Source: Callorhinus ursinus (lineage: Eukaryota > Chordata > Mammalia > Carnivora > Otariidae). From it: 64,000 nucleotides of DNA. The stretch spans positions 1,821,404-1,885,403 of the forward strand of contig NW_020313165.1 of assembly GCF_003265705.1 (NCBI RefSeq), given 5' to 3'. A program made the position numbers and the translations under genes. A model generated the notes under the pieces. The model made no database searches. It was not told where the DNA came from and was given only the letters and a program-made list of their open reading frames with translations. Numbering within the stretch: position 1 is the stretch's first letter; every line of letters starts with the position of its first letter. Of the stretch, positions 22,660 to 34,500 are shown one piece after another.

Positions 22660-23647
22660 GCCAAACTATTGTATATGCTGAAATAATGGCATTTGAATCA
22701 GTATGTTATGTCATATCTCTGTTGGTGTCTTTTAATAATAACCCACCCCAGAGGCTGCAGATTGACCAGAGGTGTTTCTGAAATCATTATAGTAGTATTT
22801 ATTATGCCAAAGTTAAGACATAAAAGTTGTATTGTATGATACATGATTAAAATTGAAAACCTGGAGATTTATCACAGAATTTATAGCTAAGAATTAAATC
22901 AGGTGATTTTCAGGATTCTTATAGAAAAGTATACCTTTTAAATTGAATACAAAAATGAAAAGTTTTGGTCAGAACGAAGGGCCTTATATTATGCAACAAA
23001 CCAAGAAAGTGATGATATGTGTTTGGCTATTCTGTGTTTCTAAAAAGATTTTTAGTTTCTTATTGGTGGAGAGAATTTATTTCCACATACTTTTGGTAAA
23101 CATACCTTAGCATGTATGGCTATTTCATGTTCTTTTCTAGTAGGGTAAAAGAAAAAAAAGATGAATTTTTTCTTTAATGTATTGAGTTTCTAGTTTAGTA
23201 ACTAACAATGGTAGAGTTTGTGGATCTTGATTTACTAAGCCCTCTAATTGATTATAGACTCAAAAATTCTATGCATTTCTATTCCTGCTCAGACAGAATG
23301 GCACTCACATGCGGAGCCTGTCTCTTATTAGTAATCTCTGTGGGCTGGCATTTCTTACACTTCTATCAGGGTGCAGAGAAAAGAGTGTCTTCCCAGAATG
23401 AGAATTTTCAGTCTTGCTTCCTCTTGTCTCTTGTACTAATTTCATTTTTCTGGACAGCCTCAGTTAAGAACTATGATGTTTTGCCTTGACTTCTTCAACA
23501 TGATTTTCTGAATCTTTGGTGTTTTTCAGGTCCTTCCAGTTCATCAAATTCCTAGTCTTGATCCTACCTGCTTTGCTCCTGTATTATATTGTGTCTCTGT
23601 GTTTCCTTCCTTCATACTCTTCCTCCTCATTTTTATTTTGTAAAATG
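22660..23647. other. no recognisable gene or repeat
   Basis: AT-rich. An open frame of 93 codons at 23208-23489 has no domain or splice-site support. Confidence 0.4.
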
Positions 23648-23656
23648 AAATACCTT

Positions 23657-23770
23657 TGGGTGCTTGACTGGGTCGGTTAGAGGAGCACATGACTCTTGAT
23701 CTCGGGGTTGTGAGTTCAAGGCCCACGTTGGGTGTAGAGATTCCTTAAAAAAAATAAAATAAACAACCCT
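23657..23770 (+). mobile_element. short tRNA-type carnivore SINE
   Basis: 'gggtgcttgactgggtcggt', then GACTCTTGATCTCGGGGTTG, GTGAGTTCAAGGCCCACGTT and GGGTGTAGAGATTCC, with an A tail. A shorter tRNA-derived carnivore SINE type without the long CT tract. Flanked by AAATACCTT at 23648-23656 and 23771-23779. Confidence 0.88.
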
Positions 23771-23972
23771 AAATACCTTGATAAATTTGCGGTGTGATCT
23801 AGGACAAACTGGTTTTACATCTAAGGGATTTAACCTCTTTATGCATAAAATGATAGACTTAGACTGGTTTCTACTAGAATTTTACTTGGTTCTGTTCCTT
23901 AAGTTCTTCAAACAATTTTGTCTTATTATTTCCACTTCTTTTTATAAGTATGTTGTGTAGTTTGCAATTGAG

Positions 23973-24010
23973 AATATATATATTACATACATATGTAATA
24001 TATATATATG

Positions 24011-24043
<33 letters not shown>
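23973..24043. repeat. (TA)n-rich simple repeat
   Basis: Alternating AT with a few interruptions ('tacatacatatgtaata'). It sits at the tail end of the antisense L1 that follows, so it may have grown from the L1 A tail. Confidence 0.92.
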
Positions 24044-24046
<3 letters not shown>

Positions 24047-24495
24047 GACACACAGTACCACAATGTTACGTTAGTTTCAGGTGTACAACATAGTGGTTCC
24101 ACAAGTCTATATCTTACTCTATGCTCACCACAAATATAGCCACCATCTGTCATCACACAAGGCTACCACAATACCATTGACTATATTCCCTATGCTGTAC
24201 CTTTTATCCCTGTGACTTATTCATTCCACAGCTGGAAGCCTGGACCTCCCACTGACCTTTACCCATTTTGCCAATCCCCCACCTGTGCCCTCTGGCAACC
24301 ATCAATTTGCTCTTTGTATTTGTGAGTCTGTTTCTACTTTTTTGTTTGCTTATTCATTTGTTTTGTTCTTTAGGTTCCGTGATTAAGTGAAATCACATGG
24401 TATTTGTGTTTCTGATTTATTTCATTAGCATAACACCTGCTAGGTCCATCCATGTCGTTACAAATGGCAAGATCTCATTCTTTTTTATAGCTAAG

Positions 24496-24578
24496 TTATA
24501 TATATATATCTATATATCTCTATACATAGAGATATATAGATAGATAGATAGATCTGTCTATCTCTCTCTATATATATC
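24496..24578. repeat. TA/GATA repeat with a 17-bp perfect inverted repeat
   Basis: TATCTATATATCTCTAT (24507-24523) and its exact reverse complement (24526-24542) are separated by 2 nt; (GATA)n follows. Lies within the old L1 where the ORF2 end would be. Confidence 0.9.
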
Positions 24579-24639
24579 ACGTCTTTATCCATTCATCTAT
24601 CAATGGACACTTGGCTTGCTTCCATAACTTGGCTATTGT

Positions 24640-24749
24640 TTTTTTTATCTGTTTAGATTATTTACTGATTTTTTTAATTTCTTTTTTTATTATGTTCAAT
24701 TAGCCAACATATAGTACATCATTAGTTTTTGATGTAGTGTTCAACATAT
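24640..24749 (-). mobile_element. tiny L1 3'-end insertion inside an older L1
   Basis: T-rich left end followed by 'ttattatgttcaattagcca', 'acatatagtacatcattag' and 'tttttgatgtagtgttca', the antisense 3' terminus of a young L1. Flanked by an exact 12-bp duplication CTTGGCTATTGT at 24628-24639 and 24750-24761. The interrupted old L1 reads on normally across the join. Confidence 0.92.
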
Positions 24750-25313
24750 CTTGGCTATTGTAAATCAATTGTAAATCATGCTGCAGTGAACACAGGGTGC
24801 ATATGTCTTTTTGAATTAGTGTTTTCACTTTCTTTGGGTAAATACTCAGTAGTGGAATTATTGGATCATATGGTAGATCTACTTTTGATTTTTTTGAGGA
24901 AGCTCCGTACTGTTTTCCACAGCGGCTGCACCAGTTTGCATTCCCACCAACAGTGCACAAAGGTTCCTTTTTCTCCACATCCTCACCAACACTTGTACTT
25001 GTTGTTTCTTGTGTTTTTAATTCTAGCCATTCTGACAGGTATGAGGTGATATCTCATGTGCCTTTGGTTTGCATTTTTGTGATGATTAATGATGTTGAAA
25101 ATCTTTTCTTGTATCTGTTGGCTATTTGCATGTCTTCTATGAAAAAATGTCTATTCAAGTCCTCTGTCCATTTTTTAATTGGATTATTTGGGTTTGGATT
25201 TTTGTTTTGTTTTTATTTTTTTTGGTATTGAATTAAAACATTTTAAGTTCACATTTTTTAGCCTACCTGAGCAATTTCTTTGTGATATGGAATTCATTTA
25301 AATAAGCATTTTA

Positions 25314-25523
25314 TTTTTTAATTTTTAATTTTTTAAAAGATTTTATTTATTTATTTGAGAGAGAGAATGAGAGAGAGAGAGAGCACGAGAGGGGGGAGGG
25401 TCAGAGGGAGAGGCAGGCTCCCCGCCGAGCAGGGAGCCCGACGCAGGACTCGATCCTGGGACTCCAGGATCGTGACCCGAGCCGAAGGCAGTCGCCCAAC
25501 CGACTGAGCCGCCCAGGCGCCCC
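25314..25523 (-). mobile_element. Can-SINE, full length, CpG-rich and probably young
   Basis: Head on minus starts GGGGCGCCTGGGCGGCTCAG. Many CpG dinucleotides survive (CCGCCGAGCAGGGAGCCCGA on plus), unlike the other copies. Flanks TTAAATAAGCATTTTA (25298-25313) and TTAAATAATCATTTTA (25524-25539) differ at one base. Confidence 0.95.
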
Positions 25524-25539
25524 TTAAATAATCATTTTA

Positions 25540-27289
25540 GTAAATGGTCTTGCTTCAACCTAGAATAACTATATTAGTTCTTTATACTTCTATAATTTTA
25601 ACTTTAAAGAAGCTTTTCACTGACCTACTTTTTATTATGTTTAAGTTTTTCTGAGCCATTGCACAAACATATCTCTCTTTCCTGTCATCACAATCTGATA
25701 TGAGCCACAATATTTAGAGGATTGAGTGCGATACTCATCTGTGAGGTTTTAAAGACATTTCATTGCTCACATATCTTGGAGAAAGACAAAGTAATAAGGA
25801 GCAATCAGTGAATGGAGAGGAACGTGGTTTCTAGGTCTAAAGGAAGCTTTCCGTGATCCAGTCGATCATAGGAATGTGTGTACTACTTACTTCTCTGCTT
25901 ACGAAGAAGCTTATCCTTTTGACTTTGATTCCCAGGAAAGGAACTGACATCCCAGAGGGAGCCTTGCATCACTTCCACTCATCACCTTTTCCTACCACCC
26001 ATACCTCATTGGTTTATACCATCCACTTCATGCACAACCTGATCTCCTACATCTCTTGAATTTCATTACCTCCTCTCCTTGTCGTCTGGTCCAACAGGAC
26101 TAGATCAAGGTCACTTACTTGAATAGGTTCACAATGATCCCAAAAAGACCAGAGGTAAAACCTTCCAAATATTTAGCAGTCAATCATTTGTGGAAAGTCT
26201 TTTATATAATCAGGTAGTACTTTTTCTTTTCAAATCCTTTTTCTGTTATAATAATCCATACAATTTCCCCAAAGGTCATCTGTTAGAAGCTTACTTTAAC
26301 AGCCATCATCCAACTATGTCACTAGTAAGAAGTTAAAAAAATTAGTTTAATATAAATGGCATGGAATAAGTCTCCTCCTTATAATGACAACACTATAATT
26401 ACTAGCACATTCTCATTATTGAAAGTTGCTTACTTTAGAACATTAGTCTCTTGTATTTGATCTGTCTGATGATGGTTAAATACAGTATGTTCATTAGCAC
26501 TTGCATAAAAGCTCTCTAATAACACTTAATATGTTTTCTAAGTAAACTCTAATTACAAATTCTCACAGTGTGTGAAATAGTCTACTTTTGCCAAAGAGAG
26601 GAGATTTTTAAAAAATGTTTAGCATGACTAAAAGGAGGACTCTTTCAAAGCTTGCAGGGTATTTGATAACCTCAGCTCTCTAATGGCCTGTGAGCACAGC
26701 ATTATCTCTGTACATACATTACTGTTTACAGAGATGTTGTCATTTATACATTTTACTAAAATACATTACAACACATATTTGAAACCTTCACACAGGATTA
26801 AAATACATCAAGTTTGCTTTAAGATTAATCTAGCAAAAGGAATATTGTCATTGTGAAAGATGAGTGGAACTAAGACCTGTTTTAATGTTTTATGAAAACA
26901 TTATTAAAAAAATCCATCATTAGTTGCATTCAAGTCTCTAAGCTCAGTTAAAATACATTAAGCTTACTTTAAAATCAATAAAGTATTTTAAAAGGTTTTT
27001 TTTTTTTCCCCTGGCACAAAGCAAAAGTGGGATGTATTTATTTTAATCTCACTTAAACATCAATGCCTAATCCATCATTTGGGCTCATGTACTCCCCCAA
27101 AATATTATTTTGTTGAATAAATCAGCATTTCAAAGTGTATGTTTCAATTACTTCCTAGATGGAATAGGAAAATCTTGCTCAGTACTACTTGTTTTTTTGT
27201 ATTGGTCTGTTTCTCAAGGGTGCCTATTTGTTTTCCTACCTGTTGTAACGATCCATTTGGACCCAAAGTGAGTCAGACTGGAAAAACCA
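25540..27289. other. AT-rich sequence; one weak internal duplication
   Basis: No gene recognised. Two related stretches at about 26798-26833 and 26949-26984 share TTAAAATACAT and neighbouring bases (about 29 of 36). A T-run at 26997-27009. The short open frame near 25853-26059 has no family features. Confidence 0.45.
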
Positions 27290-27585
27290 CAGAACTCAAG
27301 AAATCTGTAGGGACACAGAAGGACAAATGTTCCATGGTTTCACTCATATAAGGTATCTAAAATAGACAAAAATCATAGAAACGGAAAGTAGAAAGAGTGT
27401 CGCCAGGGGCTGGGCAGAGGGAAGGAGAATTAGTGTTTAATGAGTACAAGAGTTTCAGTTTTGCAAGATGAAAAAGTTCTAGAGATATGTTGCAAACAAT
27501 GTGAAATACTTAACACTACTGAATTGTACACTTGAAAATGGTTAAGGTGATAAATTTAATGTCATGTGCTGTTTATCTCAATTAG
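27290..27585 (+). mobile_element. old L1 3' end (L1MA/L1MB-like)
   Basis: Sense-order L1 3' UTR: 'ttccatggtttcactcatat', 'gccaggggctgggcagaggg', 'ttgcaagatgaaaaagttct', 'aacactactgaattgtacac', 'aaaatggttaaggtgataaa'. This is the pan-mammalian L1M-type 3' end rather than the young arctoid type. Confidence 0.85.
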
Positions 27586-27640
27586 AGAAGGAAGGACAGA
27601 GGGAAGGAGGCAGGGAGAACAGGAAGGAGGGAGGGGATGT
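27583..27640. repeat. purine-rich GGAA/GGGA tract
   Basis: GAAGGAAGGACAGAGGGAAG continuing into GGAGG-type units directly after the L1 3' end, probably grown from its A-rich tail. Confidence 0.85.
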
Positions 27641-28850
27641 GGGGAGTAACCACATCCTAACCATGGGAACTCTTTCTCATGGCATTTCTCATATTTTCTG
27701 CTTGTTGATTCCATTTTCATCTCATAGTCTACTGATTTATTCTTTCATCTACTCTTCATGTTGTGTGTCCCTTCCATAGTGTGTTTCCTTATGGCTCTGG
27801 CTTACTACAGTAATTCATAGACCCACTTCTATCCACCGTCCTCCCTCTGGAATTTTTAGCTACTGTTCTCAATTTCTTATTTTTTTCTGGTTTGCCCAAT
27901 ATAATTACACAGAGAGACTATGGTAGTCTCAGTTCATTCTTTTCATCTAGTGCATATCATATTTAGTTGGCTATCTTACGGAATGACTGTGCTTGGCAAA
28001 CTCTGAGTCAGTAAACAGTATTCATGTGAAATGATTTGAGCAACCATTGTAGGGCTGTCCCATAAGCAGTGGGCAGCAACGTTTCTCTTAGAAGATGTGG
28101 TAGCTGCAGTGGGCCTTATAACTGACAGATTGGGTTCACCCACTTTATGTCCTTACTGCTCCCCTTTCCGTTCTCAGTCGACTTCATTTGTTTTCATCTT
28201 GTTCTCAGAATTTTTTATAAATCAATGTTTCCCACAAATAGATATATTTTTCCTCATCCATCAACTGTCCTTCTCCCTTTCACATATTTACAAACTTTCA
28301 CATAAAAGGTATAATTTTAAGGTAAAAAACTGCATTGCTCACTTTTAGCATTATTTATTGTGCTTAACCTGACATGTAGAGAATTCTTGGTAAATATGTT
28401 TCAAATATCTGTCCATTGAAAAGAAGAAAGTTATTGAACACAAATGTAATTGATAAAGAGGGCCTATACATAGGTGGATCATGTTTTCTCTTTAATGTCT
28501 AACAATTTGGGGGATGATTTCTGGATTTATTTTACTCTTCATGGTAACTAAGAACTACCGGTAAATGTACAAAGTTTGCTCTTTCTTGCACTCAGCTGTT
28601 AACATAATAAATATGTTTGCATGTAGCTTTAAGGTCCACTGCTGCCAATTCAGAGAAGTAAGAGATTTTCCTTATTTTTTACCTTAAAGCCAGTTAGCAG
28701 TCAATGACAATACTCTCTCTCGACTCTACTAAATCACTCAAGCAAAATGTAGCCTTTTTTTTTTTTTTTACTGAATCCAGAAGTCCTACATAAATGTCAT
28801 CTTTTTAATTTATACAAGTGTTTTCAAAGTCTACCTGAGAGAAAACACTG
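27641..28850. other. no recognisable gene or repeat
   Basis: Unique-looking AT-rich sequence. A T-run at 28757-28770. No supported feature. Confidence 0.45.
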
Positions 28851-28852
28851 AG

Positions 28853-28935
28853 TTTCTAGTCCTCTTCTACTATAATGAGACATGTAAACTTGAACAAGTC
28901 ATTTAACCTGTCTATTCCCACTTATGTACTTATAA
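28853..28935 (+). mobile_element. MIR SINE fragment
   Basis: 'acttgaacaagtcatttaac' followed by 'ctgtctattccc' resembles the MIR core in sense orientation. Short and diverged. Confidence 0.5.
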
Positions 28936-30300
28936 AATTTGTCTCTGAAAGATTTTCACTGTTGATCTTTCCAGCAAGTGAAGACACAAAATCCTCTGAT
29001 ATGGAATGCCCGACACCAGTTTTGCTTGCAAATTATGGAATCCCCATCCCACTTCACAAAATCATCAATTTTCACTCTGGGTCAGAAGCTGGACACATGC
29101 GAGATATGCCATCTGGAAGGACCAAAGAAAAAACTAAGCTAAATCCATTTTCCTCTATTTGCACACCTTAATGGTTATTATTCAGACCTATTCAAGAGAG
29201 ACTACTGGTCTTCTTTGGACTTCAATGTAAAAACACCTCTACCCAGAGATAGGACCTCATTCTGCATGATACAATTTGCTCTGACAGGCTAGAGGGTTGG
29301 TTTTCTATCCATCCAGTGAAGGATATAACTGCCTCTCTGAGCTTCAGCCCTTTTAGATATTAATACTGACTTCCACCTGGCAGAGATGAGCCTTAACTCG
29401 GTTTATTTTTATAAGTGTTTAACACACTTTACCTTTCAAAAGAAAATTTCTACTCGGTCCCCTAGACAAATAATGAAAACACCAAGAAGCATAACACAAT
29501 ATGTGCTTTGCTTACTAACAGTCCCTCAAAATTGAGTAAATGTAGCATATCTGGATGAGCTAAATGCATTTTTAAACTTCTATGATGACCTGTCATTCTA
29601 AATTCTGTATTTCGGTTGCTTTTATCCATAGTATGCCCTGCTCAGTCTCTCTAAATGAGGTTCACTTTTCACTATGGTCTCTGAAGCAATTTCCCATAGT
29701 TTCTCACAGACCCCCGAGCTCCAAACATTATTAAGATTTTTCCATATACATTATAAACCTCTCTACAGCACAACAGTGAATCATAATTTTGTTATGCCAA
29801 ATACGTAGGTGATAGAAACAATAAAAAAGAAACCAAGAAAGGACTCACACTACATTTTAGCAAATGATTTCTGACCAGTTTGACAGCTCTGTAAAGTTTT
29901 AAGAAATGTGTTCATTCTCTTCTTCTCATACCATTTACCATTGTTTTTTATCTGATATAGTGAGTGAATATAGTGAATATACACCTGGATCCTCCACTCT
30001 CTTCCTCTGCTTGTGTTTGTTAACCCTATCAATTTATAAATATGTAACAAGATTAAAGAGAACTTGGATACTAGGGACAGAGGATCCTGAATGATACCAC
30101 ACCCCTAACAAAACCATTGTTTGCATTTTTGTGTTAGTTCCCTTGCAGACCTTATCTATATGAATAACTATTTTGAGTCTATATGAATAGCCCAGTAACA
30201 AATAGAATGCTCATATGTTTGCTTATGGCTTCTTTCCTGGATATAACATTGTATGCATGTTTTAAATTGTGCTATATTCATAATTGTCTTTTATGATAAC
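28936..30300. other. no recognisable gene or repeat
   Basis: AT-rich; open frames up to 98 codons (28875-29171) without any family signature. Confidence 0.45.
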
Positions 30301-30302
30301 TT

Positions 30303-30489
30303 AAAAAAAAGATTTATTTATTTGAGAGAGAGAACATGAGCAGGGGGAGGGGCAGAGGGAGAGAATCTCAAGCAGATTCCCTGCTGAATGTGGAGCCTGA
30401 CCAGGGGCTCAGTCTCACGACCTTGAGATTGTGACCTTAGCCAAAACCAAGAGTTGGACACTCAAGGGACTGAGCTGCCCAGGCGCCCC
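30303..30489 (-). mobile_element. Can-SINE, older subtype
   Basis: Head on minus begins GGGGCGCCTGGGCAGCTCAG, and the middle differs from the main type (CTCAAGGTCGTGAGACTGAG). GA-rich tract and T-rich tail at left. Flanks TGATAACTT (30294-30302) and CAGTAACTT match at 7 of 9, a weak target duplication. Confidence 0.88.
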
Positions 30490-31329
30490 ATACAGTAACT
30501 TTTAATTTCTTTGATTATTACTTTGGCACAGTTCTAATGAACTGCTAGGCAAAACGTATGATCTGTTTCATGGCTTTTGAAATGCATGGCGAGTTTACTT
30601 TCCAAAAACATCATAAGAATTTCTATTGCCACTTGCTAAACTCTGTATGGCAATACCTAGTTCATATATTCTCACCAGCACTAGGAACTAGATTTTGCAT
30701 ATTTAGTAAGAATAAATTATATCTCATTTAAATGCACATTTATTTCACTGAAACAAGTTTAGTAGTCTACAGAAATCTTTTTAAAATTTATTACATATTG
30801 TTACTGCTGAAAAGCTTTTTCTTTTCTTGCTTATTTAAGCATTTATTTCTTAATATTATTCTGCACAATTTTGTGTTTCTTTTCTAAGATAATTAAATTA
30901 AACTGCCACATTCCCTGAAATACTTTTCCTAGACTCTGCTTTTTTCATTGTGTCTGTTACCTTAGAACCATTTTATATTTTAAGTAGTTGACTAGGACTC
31001 TTTTAATCTTTAATCTTCAGTGATTCTTAGAAACATAGTTTCATTGTATTTTGCCTACAACTTTTGTTAAATCTAAGATACTATGGGACAAATAGAGCAG
31101 AGAGAACTAGGAGTTGCTCTATCAACATATGTTAATATCTAAGACACGTGTTGAAGCTAATGACACAATTGAGTTCTTTTATTTTCTCTCTATTTTGAAT
31201 TGCTTCTTAATGATATCACTTCAGATCTGGGTAACTGAGGACATTATTACTTCCTTACTGCAATTCAGAAGTCATTTTTACAAACTGATATTTGCATAAG
31301 CTTATGCTAATTAAAATTATTGCTTTAAG
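30490..31329. other. no recognisable gene or repeat
   Basis: AT-rich, nothing supported. Confidence 0.45.
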
Positions 31330-31489
31330 CCAAAGGAGTCCTGCCTAATGAATGCCATTGTTTGGTAGAACAGGAACATTTCTCTTGGCAGTAGCCCATA
31401 GAGAAAACCTATGTCTATGCAAGAGCCTAAAGAAATCTATCCTATAGAATTCCCTCCACCCCCTAAAGCCAGGCTATATGTCTTAAATA

Positions 31490-31920
31490 TCTTCTTTTAC
31501 TATCAAAAATGGGTTTGTTGGAGAATAGCAGAGAATTGCAATTTGGGACATGCAAGCTATGGCAAAGCTATAGGCAAGTCTGAAGAACAAAGGAGAGGAA
31601 CACTCTTTTATAGAGGAAAGGGGAAGTTGGGAAAGCCTGTTAGGAACAAAAAGTCCATTGGAGTAAACTGGGAGTTTGAAGTGTGGAGGCTTCTCATTGG
31701 CTGAAAAGGAAACTGGAGCCCCAAAAATGCAAAATTATGTTTCCCAAATCATCATTGATGACCCCCTAAGATGGGACATGTGCCCATAATATGCATATCA
31801 CAACAGTAATAAAACATTTCTCCATACCCTCAAAATATACCCAGAAGTATAGATATACCCTGCAGGTTTGCCAGGAGCTACTTACAGCATCACCTGTCAT
31901 TTGAATGAGTTTATACAGGA
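31490..31920 (-). mobile_element. LTR-like block of an endogenous retrovirus, solo
   Basis: On the minus strand a CCAAT box (CAGCCAATGAGAAGCC, opposite about 31689-31704) is followed about 90 nt later by CTCTATAAAAGAGTG (opposite about 31601-31615), a TATA box, and then a T/C-rich start region. This spacing is typical of retroviral LTR promoters. No gag, pol or env reading frame is seen nearby. Outer ends are not defined; the family is not known. An open frame of 97 codons on the opposite strand (31411-31704) is considered chance. Confidence 0.55.
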
Positions 31921-32101
31921 AATATCAGGGATAGATGGGGCAACATTTAAGAAAATCTGTTGATCACATATATCCTGGATATTAATGCATATTTCTTTCA
32001 TTTGATTCACTTAATATCATTTTCATCAAAAAAGTTTATTTTCTAATTACTGTCTAGAATGATATTAATTCATTGGTGGTGGTGATCTCAAAATTTCTCC
32101 T

Positions 32102-32335
32102 GTGACTAAAAACCGTATCTCTCCTCATTTACATATAAACACATACACACCCTCCAGTGAATTTTTTTTTTTAAATCACTGCTTCTTCCTTTTCCTATGT
32201 CCTGATTCCTCCTCCTCATCTACTCCCACTATCATCCAGCCTCTGCATCCACCTGGTCCTTATACCAGTTTCTTTCCTAAGAAGGGCTGGATTAAGAAAT
32301 TCATCAGTTTGTGATTACAATAAACTCATGGAAGC
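32102..32335. other. unassigned, T/C-rich
   Basis: Includes a T-run (32163-32173) and CT-rich text (TCCTCCTCATCTACTCCCAC). No repeat family or gene recognised. Confidence 0.4.
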
Positions 32336-32342
32336 CTCTGTG

Positions 32343-32620
32343 TTTTAGTCAGTTCAGGCTGTGACAACAGAATGCCATGGACTGGGTGGCTTAAGCAATA
32401 AATATTTATTTCTCATTGTTCTGGAGGCTGGTGCCAGCTGGTAGGGTTCTGATGAGAGCCCTCTTCCTGGTTTACCCACAGCCACCTTCTCGTGGTGTCC
32501 ACACATAGCAGAGAGACATTATCTCCCTTATGTCTCTTCTTATAAGGGCAGTGATCCCATTCATGACACAATGACTTAATTATTGCCCAGGATGGCTGGC
32601 TATTCTTATCTCTTTCCTTC
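32343..32620 (-). mobile_element. MaLR (MLT1/MST-type) LTR fragment, antisense
   Basis: 'tgttttagtcagttcaggct', 'actgggtggcttaagcaata', TTCTGGAGGCTGGTGCCAGC and CCACCTTCTCGTGGTGTCCA follow the reverse complement of MaLR-type LTRs. Non-autonomous ancient retroelement LTR; no internal region recognised. Confidence 0.75.
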
Positions 32621-32639
32621 ATTCTCTCTGGAAAACTAG

Positions 32640-33845
32640 CTGAACTTTGGTTGAGCTTATTGCTCTTAACTGCCTATCACCAAAATGTCCATTGCTGTTA
32701 AGAGCGCACTTAGCTTTGAAATCTCCCACCTTCCATTTCAAAAAACGTTAGGTCCTGGGGAGATCTTCAGACCTCTCTCTTTTTTCACTGACTCTCCCCC
32801 TGATCCAAATGTGTGAGCTTCTGCACTGAAATTGGGTATGGGGATGGTGGCTTGCTTCCCTTAGAGTGATACACTTGATTTATGACCAGAACACTGGGAT
32901 GGGACAATATCCTCTGGTTTCCTTGGTTTGCTTCTCCCAGTATGGAATCTCTGCTGTCTGAGTGAGAGGAGGCAAGGGCAGTGAAAGTCCCAAAATTCTT
33001 TGCCTGCTTCGGCTAAGGTCAACTTCTGCTCTACAAATGTGGGATGGGTGAAGGAAGGGAGCTTTCAATTTCTTGGTCACACTGGCCAGGAATTTAACCT
33101 CTGTAACTTGGAGCTGTGGATGGGGGATGAAAAATGCTGACAGACTGCCCTTACTAGCAAAATAGTCTATCCCTTGCTGGGGGTTGAGGGAAAGGGGAAC
33201 CATTTGTCTTGGCCATACCTGCTAAATTAGAGCTTCTGTTATCATGGTGAGTTGAGGACAGATTAGGGAGGCAACAAGTACCACTGACTAAGATACAGAA
33301 TTTCTTAAATACGTGTTTCTTCCTTTGATGTATACCTTCAGAAACATTTTCCATGGAGCTCCTCATGCCACCATTCTGGAAGTTATGCCTCTTTTCTTCC
33401 CCAGCAGGACCAATATCCTGAAGTTGTGTGTTCATTCAGTCTATATTTTGTAATTTATCACATAGTTTAGAAGTGGTATTGTGTGATGTCTGGTCTGTAA
33501 TTCAGTCCTGCTGCAGGTTTCATTTTGTGTTTTCAGATATGTCAGGTATGTCAGGCTGCTGAGGCTGGGGTTCAAGGTATGAGAGTTGTAGTGACTTGGG
33601 GTTAAAAGCTAGATCCCTGAATTCCCATTCCATCCTGTGCCCTGTCTCCCATATGTCTTCATTTTCTGTTAGGCTTTTCTCATCTTTTTAATAATACTAC
33701 AAAGCTGAGGAAAAACTATGACTTAAACACTTAAATAATTCCTTACTCATTTACCCTCCCTTCAACACCTAACATGAATCTTTAATTCAGTAGGTTCTCA
33801 ATCCATCTTGGTCAATTTGCTGAAACTCCAAAAGTCTGAGAGTTA
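32640..33845. other. unassigned, moderate GC
   Basis: Somewhat less AT-rich than its surroundings. Open frames on minus near 32880-33203 and 33154-33435 have no recognisable family, no plausible splice context and are treated as chance. Could include further old LTR sequence. Confidence 0.4.
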
Positions 33846-34500
33846 ATGGTACCTGTTTTCTCCCTAAACTATGCTAGGGGCACTTCCCTGAGAGGCAGTG
33901 TTCATGGAGACACACACCTCTCTGGGAACAAAGGAGTTGGCTGGCACCATTTCCCTCCTATGCCCCTCAGCATAAACACAGAACCACCTGAGGGAGGCAG
34001 CTCAGGGTGGACCACTAGCTGCCTAACTTGCTTACACCAAGCCCCATCCCCCCACTCTCTGTCAAGACTACCCTTCTCTGTCAAGCTTGCCTGAGTCCAG
34101 GCATGGTGGGCCCCTCCCCCACTAGACCAGCACAAACCCCTGCCCACACCATGTCTCTCAACCAGAGAATCTACAGGGCCTCAGTTCTGGTGCAGTTGGT
34201 GTCAGGTCTCATTTCACAAGCAGACCAGAGCACACCTAGAAACCCACCATATTCAGGCCAGGGACCAAACACTGCCCACAGCAGGCAAGGAGAGCCTCTG
34301 CAGATGACTGGCCTGAAGGATAGAGCAGCCAAAACACAACAACAGGGTGCACACAGCACACACTGGACATACTCCCTGAAGCACCAGGCCCTGGGCACTA
34401 CATGACCTCTTCTTCATAAGGTCTTGACTTTCAGGAGCAGGAGACATAACTGGCTTTTCTAACACACAAAAGAAGGCAGAGACTTAGACAAAATACCAAG
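33846..34500 (+). mobile_element. probable 5' UTR of an older L1
   Basis: GC-richer block ('gtggaccactagctgcctaa', 'gcaggcaaggagagcctctg', 'tggacatactccctgaagca') directly upstream of an ORF1-like segment in the same orientation, matching the position and composition of a carnivore L1 5' UTR. The open frames here (up to 125 codons) resemble no protein. Confidence 0.6.

Larger units (their letters stand above)
24044..25235 (-). mobile_element. old L1 3' end and ORF2 C-terminus, antisense, itself interrupted
   Basis: Plus-strand text runs from the 3' UTR ('gttgacacacagtaccacaa', 'ttagtttcaggtgtacaaca') into ORF2 C-terminal sequence ('tccatccatgtcgttacaaa', 'ttggatcatatggtagatct', 'gttttccacagcggctgcac', 'ccaacagtgcacaaaggttc'). 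It is split by a GATA/TA repeat (24496-24578) and by a separate tiny L1 insertion (24640-24749). An older subfamily than L1-A. Confidence 0.85.

Noticed and set aside
31411..31704. 97-codon open frame on plus as a small protein gene
   Set aside because: Antisense to an LTR-like block with promoter motifs on the other strand; no family or splice evidence.
34028..34405. 125-codon open frame
   Set aside because: Falls in the GC-richer 5' UTR of an older L1; composition is low-complexity and no domain is visible.
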